64,000 bases of DNA from Sphingobacterium oryzagri (lineage in GTDB: Bacteria > Bacteroidota > Bacteroidia > Sphingobacteriales > Sphingobacteriaceae), in assembly GCF_028736175.1 (NCBI RefSeq), contig NZ_CP117880.1, positions 3,844,001-3,908,000 on the forward strand, in the 5' to 3' direction. The notes under the pieces were generated by a model. That model saw only the letters and a list, made by a program, of their open reading frames with translations. It did not search any database and was not told where the DNA came from. This document shows positions 45,790 through 54,468 of this stretch, piece after piece. A program made the translations under genes and the position numbers. Each line of letters opens with the position of its first letter. Position 1 is the first letter of the stretch.

Positions 45790-47472
45790 TTACTTCACCA
45801 ATTTTTTATACTTAATACGCTTCGGCGCGATATCGCCTAAACGCTTTTTACGGTTTTCTTCGTATTCGCTGTAATTTCCTTCAAAAAAGTAAACCTGCGA
45901 ATCGCCTTCAAACGCGAGGATATGTGTACAAATTCTATCTAAAAACCAACGATCGTGGGAAATAACAACGGCACAGCCGCCAAAATTTTCCAATCCTTCT
46001 TCTAAAGCACGTAAAGTGTTTACGTCAATATCATTTGTTGGCTCATCCAGCAACAACACGTTAGACGATTTCTTCAACGTAATGGCCAAATGCACACGGT
46101 TACGCTCACCACCAGACAGGTTACCAACTTTCTTTTGCTGATCGGCGCCATTAAAGTTAAATTTAGAAACATATGCCCGCGAGTTTATCGGCCGGTTGCC
46201 CAATAAAATATTATCGTTGCCTTCTGTAATGTTTTCCCACACGGATTTCTCCGGATCCAGATCATCATGGTTTTGATCCACATAGCCTAGCGCTACGGTT
46301 TCGCCTACCCTAAATGTTCCGGCGTCGGGTTGTTCCTGGCCAGTAATTAATCGAAAAAGTGTCGTTTTTCCTGCGCCATTTGGCCCGATGATCCCGACGA
46401 TACCTGCTGGTGGTAACGAAAAACTAAGATCCTCAAACAAAATACGATCACCATACGACTTGGCAATCTGGCTGGCTTCAATAACCACATTTCCCAAGCG
46501 CGGGCCTGGTGGAATAAACAACTCCAATTTGTCTTCGCGGTCTTTCGTTTCTTCAGACGCAAGCTTTTCATAATTATGCAAACGCGCTTTGGACTTGGCA
46601 TGACGAGCCTTCGGTGCCATCCGTACCCATTCGAGCTCGCGCTCTAATGTTTTTTGACGTTTTGTTTCCTGCTTCTCTTCCTGCGCCAGGCGTTTTGCTT
46701 TTTGATCTAACCAAGAAGAATAATTTCCTTTCCAAGGAATTCCCTCACCACGATCCAGCTCCAAAATCCAGCCGGCCACGTTATCCAGAAAATAACGGTC
46801 GTGCGTTACAGCGATCACCGTACCTTCATATTGCTGTAAATGCTGCTCTAACCAATCAATAGATTCCGCATCCAAGTGGTTGGTCGGTTCGTCAAGCAGC
46901 AAAACATCCGGTTCTTGCAGCAATAAGCGACAAAGTGCTACTCGTCTACGCTCACCACCTGACAAATTGGCAATCTTTGCTTCGGGATCCGGACAGCGTA
47001 GCGCATCCATTGCGCGCTCCAATTTAGAATCCAACTCCCAGGCATTGCTCGCGTCTATTTTATCCTGCAATTCACCTTGCCGCGCCAGCAGTTTGTCCAT
47101 TTCATCTGGATTTTCATATACCTCGGGCAAGCCAAACTTTTCATTTATTTCTTCATATTCCTGCAAAATTGCAGTTGTTTCCGCTACACCTTCTTCTACA
47201 ATCTCCTTCACGGTCTTTTCTAAATCCAACACCGGTTCTTGTGCCAAATAGCCCACAGAGTATCCTGGAGAGAACACAACTTCGCCTTGGTAGGATTTGT
47301 CTAGCCCTGCAATAATCTTTAATAAGGACGATTTTCCCGATCCGTTCAGACCGATAACGCCAATTTTGGCTCCATAGAAAAAAGAGAGGTAGATATTTTT
47401 GAGAACTTGCTTTTGTGGTGGGTAAATCTTGTTTACGCCAGCCATGGAAAAAATGATCTTTTCGTCGGACAT
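45790..47472 (-). CDS. ettA: ABC-F ribosomal protein EttA (translational throttle)
   Basis: The 560-residue product has two ABC domains with Walker A motifs G-L-N-G-S-G-K-S-S (about 41) and G-P-N-G-A-G-K-T-T (about 350) and signatures L-S-G-G-E-R-R-R-V and L-S-G-G-E-R-N-R-V. The linker with M-A-P-K-A-R-H-A-K-S-K-A-R fits EttA, which acts in the ribosomal E site when ATP is low. No membrane segment is present. I chose the ATG at 47472 (M-S-D-E-K-I) over the 13-residue upstream extension of the frame. The FixL-like kinase starts 1 bp after the stop, so ettA is probably the first gene of that operon. Confidence 0.92.
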   Translation of the reverse strand: MSDEKIIFSMAGVNKIYPPQKQVLKNIYLSFFYGAKIGVIGLNGSGKSSLLKIIAGLDKSYQGEVVFSPGYSVGYLAQEPVLDLEKTVKEIVEEGVAETTAILQEYEEINEKFGLPEVYENPDEMDKLLARQGELQDKIDASNAWELDSKLERAMDALRCPDPEAKIANLSGGERRRVALCRLLLQEPDVLLLDEPTNHLDAESIDWLEQHLQQYEGTVIAVTHDRYFLDNVAGWILELDRGEGIPWKGNYSSWLDQKAKRLAQEEKQETKRQKTLERELEWVRMAPKARHAKSKARLHNYEKLASEETKDREDKLELFIPPGPRLGNVVIEASQIAKSYGDRILFEDLSFSLPPAGIVGIIGPNGAGKTTLFRLITGQEQPDAGTFRVGETVALGYVDQNHDDLDPEKSVWENITEGNDNILLGNRPINSRAYVSKFNFNGADQQKKVGNLSGGERNRVHLAITLKKSSNVLLLDEPTNDIDVNTLRALEEGLENFGGCAVVISHDRWFLDRICTHILAFEGDSQVYFFEGNYSEYEENRKKRLGDIAPKRIKYKKLVK

Positions 47473-47498
47473 AAATGAAATAAATGCTACTATTTGTA

Positions 47499-47527
47499 CA
47501 AATATAGTCATTTTTCGGTCGCGACAA
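47499..47527 (-). promoter_or_regulatory. Promoter of the ettA-kinase-regulator operon
   Basis: On the minus strand TTG (47525-47527) is followed after 18 bp by TATATTTG (47499-47506), 27 bp before the ettA start codon. Confidence 0.55.
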
Positions 47528-47655
47528 CTGACATTTTGATAGTTTCCGGGCTATGGCTTAATTGTTGATAAAATGTAGTAAACAATAGGCATAGGATTTA
47601 TATTTTTTTTTTACATTTATAACATCCTATCATTTATAAAGGAAAGGTTTATTAC

Positions 47656-50226
47656 ATGGAAGCAAAATTTTCACCACGCGTAAAGGATGTTATCTCCTAC
47701 AGCCGAGAGGAGGCGCTACGGCTTCGCCACGACTATATCGGCACAGAGCATCTTTTGCTCGGGTTGATTCGTGAGGGCGATGGGGTAGCGATAAAAATCC
47801 TAAAAAATATTGGTATCGACACGGCGGCTATCAGACAGTCTGTCGAAGACGCTGTCAAGGGGTCTTCCATGTCTCGTGCACCAATCGGCAATATGCCGCT
47901 TACAAAGCAGGCAGAAAAAGTATTAAAAATCACCTATCTGGAAGCTAAAATTTTCAAGAGTGATATCATTGGTACCGAGCATTTGTTATTAGCTATCTTG
48001 CGCGACGAGGAAAACATAGCCTCGCAGGTGCTTCAACAATACAGCATTACGTACGACTTATTCAAAAACGAAGTCGAGCAAAACAAAACGAGCATCACCG
48101 ATGAGGCGTCGAGCTCTCCTACGGGTGATGACGATTTTGCCGAAGATGATCAGCAGTTTACGGCACCGAAAAAAGTGTCGGACATTAAATCGAAAACACC
48201 GGTGCTTGATAATTTTGGTCGCGATCTTACTAAAGCTGCAGAAGAAGGCAAGTTGGATCCGATCGTCGGCCGGGAAAAAGAGATCGAACGCGTTTCACAA
48301 ATCTTATCCCGTAGGAAGAAAAATAACCCAATTTTAATTGGTGAGCCTGGTGTGGGTAAATCGGCCATTGCTGAAGGTTTAGCTTTACGCATTGTGCAAC
48401 GCAAGGTTTCCCGTGTGCTGTTTAACAAACGTGTCGTTACACTGGATTTAGCTTCTTTAGTGGCGGGTACAAAGTACCGTGGTCAATTTGAAGAGCGTAT
48501 GAAAGCGGTGATGAATGAGTTGGAAAAATCGCCCGACGTTATCTTGTTTATCGATGAAATTCACACGATAGTTGGTGCTGGCGGCGCTTCCGGATCACTG
48601 GATGCGTCAAATATGTTCAAGCCCGCCTTGGCACGTGGCGAGATTCAATGTATCGGTGCTACCACATTAGATGAGTACCGTCAGTACATCGAAAAAGATG
48701 GCGCTTTAGATCGTCGTTTTCAAAAGGTGGTCGTCGAGCCGGCATCGCATGATGAGACGGTAGAGATCTTAAACCGAATTAAAGATAAATATGAGGAGCA
48801 TCATAATGTAACCTATACGGACGATGCTATACAAGCTTGTGTTTCGTTGACAACGCGTTATGTTACCGATCGTTTTTTACCGGATAAAGCCATCGACGCA
48901 TTGGATGAAGCCGGTTCGCGTGTGCACCTGAACAACATTCACGTACCGCAATCGATCATCGACATCGAAGAGAAGATTGAAGAAGTGAAGGTTGAGAAAA
49001 ATAAAGTGGTACGCAGCCAGAAATACGAGGAAGCGGCCAAATTGCGTGATACCGAGAAAAAGCTGTTAGATCAGCTTGAAAAAGAGAAAGCAGCTTGGGA
49101 AGCCGAAACAAAATCTAAGCGCTATACCGTTTCAGAAGATAATGTAGCGGAAGTTGTCGCCATGATGACCGGTATTCCAGTGCAGCGCGTGAGCCAGTCG
49201 GATAGCCAAAAGCTATTGAACATGGGCGACGCGGTCAAAGGAAGAATTATCGGCCAGGATGATGCTGTTCAAAAATTGGTTAAAGCCATCCAGCGCACAC
49301 GTGCCGGTTTGAAAGATCCGAAGAAACCGATTGGTTCCTTTGTATTCCTTGGCCCTACTGGTGTTGGTAAAACGGAGTTGGCGAAAGAGCTTGCACGTTT
49401 TATGTTTGACTCGGAAGATGCCTTGATTCAAATCGACATGAGCGAGTATATGGAGAAATTTGCGGTTTCGCGTTTAGTGGGAGCGCCTCCGGGATACGTA
49501 GGTTATGAAGAAGGCGGACAGCTGACTGAAAAAGTTCGTCGCAAGCCGTACGCTGTTGTGCTATTAGATGAGATCGAAAAAGCGCATCCGGATGTGTTCA
49601 ACCTATTGTTGCAGGTTTTGGACGAAGGTCAATTGACAGATAGCTTAGGTCGTAAAGTAGATTTTCGAAATACGATTATCATCATGACGTCGAATATCGG
49701 TGCACGTCAACTGAAAGAGTTTGGGCAAGGTGTAGGTTTCACCACCGCAGCAAAAACGAATCAGGCAGATTCACATTCGCGTGGCGTCATCGAAACAGCT
49801 TTGAAACGTGCATTCGCACCAGAATTTTTAAATCGTATTGACGACGTGATCGTGTTCAACTCGTTGAGCAAAGAAAATATCTTCAAGATTATCGATATCG
49901 AATTGCGATCGCTGTTTACACGCATTGAAGGTCTGGGCTACCACATTACGCTGAGCGACCAAGCCAAAGATTTTATCGCGGAGAAAGGATACGACAGTAA
50001 TTTTGGTGCACGCCCGCTGAAGAGAGCGATCCAGAAATATTTGGAAGATCCAATCGCAGAAGAAATCTTGAAAGGCGAGGTGAAAAACGGTTCGGCATTG
50101 CATGTCGACTACAGTGAAGAAAAGAAAGAAATTGTGGTAACAGCAGTTAATCCAGAAAGCACAAAGAAATCTATCGAATCTGACGTTAGCGAATCGAGTG
50201 ATAAAAAAGAAGATAAAAAAGACTAA
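47656..50226 (+). CDS. clpC: ATP-dependent Clp protease ATP-binding subunit ClpC
   Basis: The 856-residue product has two N-terminal Clp repeats (1-145), a first AAA+ domain with Walker A G-E-P-G-V-G-K-S (about 230), a UVR motif (about 440-475: K-Y-E-E-A-A-K-L-R-D) and a second AAA+ domain with G-P-T-G-V-G-K-T (about 575) and the C-terminal ClpB-D2-small domain. The UVR motif identifies ClpC rather than ClpA or ClpB. It unfolds substrates for ClpP. The charged tail (S-D-K-K-E-D-K-K-D) is typical in this phylum. Transcribed alone; ends with a strong terminator. Confidence 0.95.
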   Translation: MEAKFSPRVKDVISYSREEALRLRHDYIGTEHLLLGLIREGDGVAIKILKNIGIDTAAIRQSVEDAVKGSSMSRAPIGNMPLTKQAEKVLKITYLEAKIFKSDIIGTEHLLLAILRDEENIASQVLQQYSITYDLFKNEVEQNKTSITDEASSSPTGDDDFAEDDQQFTAPKKVSDIKSKTPVLDNFGRDLTKAAEEGKLDPIVGREKEIERVSQILSRRKKNNPILIGEPGVGKSAIAEGLALRIVQRKVSRVLFNKRVVTLDLASLVAGTKYRGQFEERMKAVMNELEKSPDVILFIDEIHTIVGAGGASGSLDASNMFKPALARGEIQCIGATTLDEYRQYIEKDGALDRRFQKVVVEPASHDETVEILNRIKDKYEEHHNVTYTDDAIQACVSLTTRYVTDRFLPDKAIDALDEAGSRVHLNNIHVPQSIIDIEEKIEEVKVEKNKVVRSQKYEEAAKLRDTEKKLLDQLEKEKAAWEAETKSKRYTVSEDNVAEVVAMMTGIPVQRVSQSDSQKLLNMGDAVKGRIIGQDDAVQKLVKAIQRTRAGLKDPKKPIGSFVFLGPTGVGKTELAKELARFMFDSEDALIQIDMSEYMEKFAVSRLVGAPPGYVGYEEGGQLTEKVRRKPYAVVLLDEIEKAHPDVFNLLLQVLDEGQLTDSLGRKVDFRNTIIIMTSNIGARQLKEFGQGVGFTTAAKTNQADSHSRGVIETALKRAFAPEFLNRIDDVIVFNSLSKENIFKIIDIELRSLFTRIEGLGYHITLSDQAKDFIAEKGYDSNFGARPLKRAIQKYLEDPIAEEILKGEVKNGSALHVDYSEEKKEIVVTAVNPESTKKSIESDVSESSDKKEDKKD

Positions 50227-50246
50227 GTTTTTTGACTTAATATGCT

Positions 50247-50281
50247 AAAAAGCTCCACTCCCAAAAAGTGGAGCTTTTTTT
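50247..50281 (+). terminator. Intrinsic terminator of clpC
   Basis: AAAAGCTCCAC and GTGGAGCTTTT form an 11-bp perfect stem followed by T's. Confidence 0.9.
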
Positions 50282-50380
50282 ATGGCGTACTTTTTGTTAA
50301 TTCAATTTAAACTATTAACATTTTTTAACGTCTTTATAAAGAAGAGAACTCTATTTTTAAAAAACTTAAACACCATAAAC

Positions 50381-50794
50381 ATGAAAAAAATTCTATTCGC
50401 CGTTTTACTTGGAACAGCATCACTAGCATTGACTACCGGCTGTACAAAGGAATATATTACAAATAATTATTTACCAGGTGTATCTATCACGACAAATATC
50501 ACTGCTCAAGATTGGACTGTAGAAAGACCCGGACTATACTCTGTTGATCTCGATTTCCCGGAATTAGATGAGATATATTATCAAAATGGAAGTGTTCAGG
50601 TTGCCGTACAACTTGGCGGGCCAAGTGGAGGATATGACATTTTACCTGCTACGATAGGTGATTTTCACTATTCCATCAATTACTTTGTAGGATCGGTACA
50701 AATTTTTGCTGAAAACAGAAGCGGATCGACTGCTGCGCCAAGTGCGATGGTTGCTAAAATTACCCTCACAGATGCTGAAAACGGCGGAAACTAA
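50381..50794 (+). CDS. Small lipoprotein of unknown function
   Basis: The 137-residue product begins M-K-K-I-L-F-A-V-L-L-G and has a lipobox L-T-T-G-C (Cys20). I chose the ATG at 50381, which starts the signal peptide; the frame is open back to 50282. The mature part has aromatic residues and G-G-P-S-G-G-Y-D-I-L-P near the middle, no catalytic motif, and a predicted all-beta character. I do not recognise the family. It lies between clpC and recN with its own terminator. Confidence 0.7.
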   Translation: MKKILFAVLLGTASLALTTGCTKEYITNNYLPGVSITTNITAQDWTVERPGLYSVDLDFPELDEIYYQNGSVQVAVQLGGPSGGYDILPATIGDFHYSINYFVGSVQIFAENRSGSTAAPSAMVAKITLTDAENGGN

Positions 50795-50813
50795 GTTTCT
50801 CATCATTCTTAAT

Positions 50814-50856
50814 AAACAAACATTGCCAAGTCGATCAGACTTGGCAATGTTTGTTT
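50814..50856. terminator. Long bidirectional terminator hairpin
   Basis: A 19-bp perfect stem (AAACAAACATTGCCAAGTC and its complement) with a GATCA loop lies 20 bp after the lipoprotein stop and before the convergent recN end. Confidence 0.8.
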
Positions 50857-50928
50857 AAATATATTGCTTGCCGCTAGCGTGAGCTCGTAGCTCGTGGCCA
50901 TCAATCAAAAGATGACCAAATACCGCTG

Positions 50929-52590
50929 TTAATTTTCAATCAATTCCTTTGCATGTCGTAAAGCCGACTCGCCAGGATTAGCACCACTGAGCATTTGTGC
51001 AATTTCGACCACCCGATCAGCTTCACGCAGCAAAACAATATCCGTTCGGGTTTTCTCCCCTTCATCTTGTTTATACACTTTAAAATGCGCGCGGCCTTTC
51101 GAAGCAATCTGTGGCAAATGGCTTATCGCAAGAACTTGCATATTGTTAGATAAGCGATCCATAATCTGCCCTACTTTCAAAGCTACTTCGCCGGATATTC
51201 CCGTATCAATCTCATCAAAAATAATGGTTGGTAACGCAGAGCTTTGCGCCACGAGCGATTTCACGGCAAGCATAACACGAGATAGTTCCCCTCCAGAAGC
51301 CACACGATGTATCGCTTGTAGCGCCTGACCTTTATTGGCAGAAAACAAAAATTGCACATCACTGCCACCACTAGTCTTGTATTTTTCTACAGGAAGCTCA
51401 CCCAACTCAACCTTCAATTGTGCGTTTGCCATCCCCACATCTGCCAAGATAAACTGCACATGATCTTCCACCTGCTTCACAACAGCTTTACGCGACGCGT
51501 GAAGAGCTTCGCCTGCATTGACCAACATTTTAAAATGCTTATCAACAGTCAGCTGTAAAGTCGCGAGCCTTTCTTCTTGATTGGCGACCGCCAAAATCTT
51601 TTCTTCGAGCTCCGCCTGCAAGCTCAGTAATTCGCCTACGGTATCTAGCCGATGCTTTTTTTGCAACGAATATAGTTCGCTTAACCGATCGTTTACAATT
51701 GTCAGTCGGCTTTCATCCATATACACACCTTGCTCCAACATGCCTATCTCATCTGCGATATCGCGCACTTCGATCTGTGCACTTTGCATCCGCTCGCCAA
51801 GCACAGACGCTGCCGGTAAGTAGCGTTGCAACGTTTGCAGCTGTTGAGCCACCTCCTTCATCGCTTGAATAATCGATTGTTCACGTTCTTCCAGCAAATC
51901 TGAAGCGGTCAATAAACCGCGTTTGATCTCTTCCGCGTTTTCCAGTTGGCGTCCTTCCTCTTCCAGCTTTTCCTGCTCGCCATCCTGCAAATTGGCCTGC
52001 TGCAACTCGTCAAACTGAAACTGATTAAAATCCAGTTCAGCGTTGCTCGCCACAATAGCCTGCTGCACCTGTTGCAAAGCCTCCAAGGCTTGTTTATAGT
52101 TTCGCAAACACGCTTTATACGATTGAAGCTCCTCGTGATTTTTAGCGACACTATCCAACACCATCAGTTGGAATTTCTCCGTATTGAGCTGCTGCGTAGC
52201 ATGCTGCGAATGAATATCGATCAACAGTTCGCCCAAAGTTTTAAGCACCTGCAGCGTAACCGGAGAATCGTTTACGAAAGCACGTGATTTCCCATCGATA
52301 GCGATCTCCCGCCGGATGATGGTTTCTGCTTCATATTCCAGATCATGCTCGGTAAAAAAATCGTTTAACCCATATGCATCAACTTTGAAATAACCTTCAA
52401 TAACACATTTTTGATCGTCGCGAAAGAAATGCTTCCCTTCTACCCGATTTCCCAGAATCAAGCCAAGCGCCCCCATAATAATGGACTTTCCCGCTCCCGT
52501 CTCTCCCGTGATGATGTTGAGGCCTGCATCAAATTGAATATCTAAATTTTCAATCAATGCATAATTCTTGATAAATAATCTATTCAGCAT
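50929..52590 (-). CDS. recN: DNA repair protein RecN
   Basis: The 553-residue product is an SMC-like ATPase: Walker A G-E-T-G-A-G-K-S-I-I (about 30-39), coiled coils with a central hinge region (about 150-370), a signature with V-A-S-G-G-E-L-S-R-V (about 430) and Walker B I-I-F-D-E-I-D-T-G-I-S-G. RecN acts in double-strand break repair. The length fits the family. It is the second gene of an operon: the DUF4835 gene ends 6 bp upstream. Confidence 0.96.
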   Translation of the reverse strand: MLNRLFIKNYALIENLDIQFDAGLNIITGETGAGKSIIMGALGLILGNRVEGKHFFRDDQKCVIEGYFKVDAYGLNDFFTEHDLEYEAETIIRREIAIDGKSRAFVNDSPVTLQVLKTLGELLIDIHSQHATQQLNTEKFQLMVLDSVAKNHEELQSYKACLRNYKQALEALQQVQQAIVASNAELDFNQFQFDELQQANLQDGEQEKLEEEGRQLENAEEIKRGLLTASDLLEEREQSIIQAMKEVAQQLQTLQRYLPAASVLGERMQSAQIEVRDIADEIGMLEQGVYMDESRLTIVNDRLSELYSLQKKHRLDTVGELLSLQAELEEKILAVANQEERLATLQLTVDKHFKMLVNAGEALHASRKAVVKQVEDHVQFILADVGMANAQLKVELGELPVEKYKTSGGSDVQFLFSANKGQALQAIHRVASGGELSRVMLAVKSLVAQSSALPTIIFDEIDTGISGEVALKVGQIMDRLSNNMQVLAISHLPQIASKGRAHFKVYKQDEGEKTRTDIVLLREADRVVEIAQMLSGANPGESALRHAKELIEN

Positions 52591-52596
52591 ATCTAT

Positions 52597-53490
52597 TTAT
52601 TTTCGCAATAGCTCGTATTTTGAGGTGTTACTAGGATCTAGCTCAACCAATGTATTGTAAACGCGTGCACCAGCGTTGCCTGGCAATTTAGTAAAAACAC
52701 CAACAAGCTCATCGGCTTTTGCCGCAAACAAGACTCCCGTAAGCACATTGCCCGTATGATGACGATCGACCTGCTTTAGTATAGCCAGATGTTCGACCAT
52801 CGATTCGCGCGCCGCTACTTGTTGTTCGCTCATTTGATCTAAACCGTTGATATGATATTGGTAAGCAAAGTCCCGGTAAGGCTGGTATCGCCTATCGAGC
52901 AAATTATTGATCAACCAATAACGATTCGTTAACGATTCCATCGATCGCCAACCCTCTTCAGGATTACTTTGCGCAGCATTCAAGATCGTTCGCGCTGCTG
53001 TGAAGTACTTGTTCCCGCCATATTGCTTGAAAGTATCGGCATCCATGCCGATCATCACGTTGGCATAAAATGCGAGCAGCGAAGACAGGCTATGCAAGTT
53101 TACATTCTCATTATACTCCAGCTGTTCGCCTTCCACATAATTAAAATTAAAACTACGGTCGTGGTAAGCTAGCACTGTCGTGCTATAGTTCGTACCGTAT
53201 ACCGGTCGGTAAGAAAAAATCTGTGCCGATGCTTTGTAGGTTCGTGATCCATCCCACTCAGCAATAGTAATAAGCATCGAACAATCTATGCGTTCCTGCG
53301 GATCGATTGTCTTGCTCGTCCACGAGCGATTAGCCATAAAATCTTGCACCACGTTTTTCAACATATCCAGTGCCCGCTTATTCGTATTTTGCACTTGAGG
53401 CGACAAGATCTCCACGCGCATATTCAGTTCCTGTGCCGCCAAAGGCGCCATAAACAACACACAAAAAATGAGCAAAAGCAATGGTCTCAT
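52597..53490 (-). CDS. DUF4835 family secreted protein (PorD-like)
   Basis: The 297-residue product starts with a signal peptide (M-R-P-L-L-L-L-I-F-C...A-A-Q) and a conserved N-terminal segment (E-I-L-S-P-Q-V-Q-N-T-N-K-R-A-L-D-M-L), typical of DUF4835. This family is widespread in Bacteroidota and is sometimes named PorD for a link to type IX secretion; I cannot confirm a secretion role here. I chose the ATG at 53490 rather than the TTG at 53499. Immediately upstream of recN in one operon, an order common in the phylum. Confidence 0.82.
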   Translation of the reverse strand: MRPLLLLIFCVLFMAPLAAQELNMRVEILSPQVQNTNKRALDMLKNVVQDFMANRSWTSKTIDPQERIDCSMLITIAEWDGSRTYKASAQIFSYRPVYGTNYSTTVLAYHDRSFNFNYVEGEQLEYNENVNLHSLSSLLAFYANVMIGMDADTFKQYGGNKYFTAARTILNAAQSNPEEGWRSMESLTNRYWLINNLLDRRYQPYRDFAYQYHINGLDQMSEQQVAARESMVEHLAILKQVDRHHTGNVLTGVLFAAKADELVGVFTKLPGNAGARVYNTLVELDPSNTSKYELLRK

Positions 53491-53509
53491 CCCGATCAAA
53501 TTTAACTAT

Positions 53510-53540
53510 CAAACTTAGCTAAATTTGCCTTGAATTGCAA
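53510..53540 (-). promoter_or_regulatory. Promoter of the DUF4835-recN operon
   Basis: On the minus strand TTG (53538-53540) is followed after 20 bp by TAAGTTTG (53510-53517), 19 bp before the ATG at 53490. Confidence 0.65.
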
Positions 53541-53604
53541 TTATATTCGTGCTTTACCATCCTACTGATTGTGGTGATTTTTGTGCCTGACAACAAAGCT
53601 CATC

Positions 53605-53630
53605 GACTACAGTATGGTCGGCCTGTAGTC
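53605..53630. repeat. Short inverted repeat in the intergenic region
   Basis: GACTACAG and CTGTAGTC form an 8-bp stem with a 10-base loop between two divergent genes. No T-run follows; function unknown. Confidence 0.5.
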
Positions 53631-53741
53631 AGCAAAAAGAAACGAGAAATGCGTTAACCGTTGAGCGCATCAGGCGTTGTTCGAAAAAACCGAAAAAACG
53701 GCCGCCTATTTTTTAAAATAAAAACAATAAGTTTGTAGATA

Positions 53742-54398
53742 ATGATGGACTTTTCAGCACAGTTAAGTAAATACATGCCCAAAGATGCGGCGCCTATCAT
53801 TTCCACTTGGATCAATGACACGGGCTGCCAATTTAGAATTTCACGTAGTCGCAGAACCAAATTAGGCGACTACACTTCGCCATTCAACGGCAATCCGCAC
53901 AGAATATCGGTCAATCACGACTTGAATCCCTATGCTTTCCTAATCACAACGATACACGAATTTGCACACCTGCAAACTTGGCAACGTTTTAAAAACAACG
54001 TGAAACCACATGGTGCAGAATGGAAGCAGAGTTATCAGGAATTGATGCGTCCGTTTTTAAAACTCCCGATTTTTCCGAGCGATGTCTTGCAGGCTATTGT
54101 GGTCTATATGGACAATCCGGCCGCGTCGAGCTGTACCGATTTAAACTTATTCCGTGTACTGAAAACTTATGATAAAAACAGCGATTTTCCATTGACTACA
54201 GTCGAAGACGTGGCCGAAGGAAGCATCTTTACAATCAACGGGGGGCGCGTCTTTCAAAAAAAAGAGAAGGTCAGAAAAAGATACAAATGCGTCGAGCTTG
54301 CTACCAACAAAATGTATTTATTTCACCCGGTAGCAGAAATTGTGCTGCTGGATGATCTTAAAAAACGAAGCGATCCATCGGCTCAGGCTACTGGCTAA
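53742..54398 (+). CDS. SprT-like zinc metalloprotease-fold protein
   Basis: The 218-residue product contains H-E-F-A-H (about 71-75, in T-I-H-E-F-A-H-L-Q) and a third ligand His in P-H-G-A-E-W-K, the SprT-like arrangement also found in the Spartan DNA-protein crosslink protease. A C-terminal region with F-Q-K-K-E-K-V-R-K-R-Y-K-C may be a basic nucleic-acid-binding tail. Bacteroidota homologues are labelled SprT-like; a specific role is not known. It stands alone between recN and the M28 peptidase. Confidence 0.85.
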   Translation: MMDFSAQLSKYMPKDAAPIISTWINDTGCQFRISRSRRTKLGDYTSPFNGNPHRISVNHDLNPYAFLITTIHEFAHLQTWQRFKNNVKPHGAEWKQSYQELMRPFLKLPIFPSDVLQAIVVYMDNPAASSCTDLNLFRVLKTYDKNSDFPLTTVEDVAEGSIFTINGGRVFQKKEKVRKRYKCVELATNKMYLFHPVAEIVLLDDLKKRSDPSAQATG

Positions 54399-54468
54399 AT
54401 TGAACTATGAGTATGCCAGCAGCGCATGCGAAACGACTTGAATTTGAATAAAAAATTTCTACAACAGT

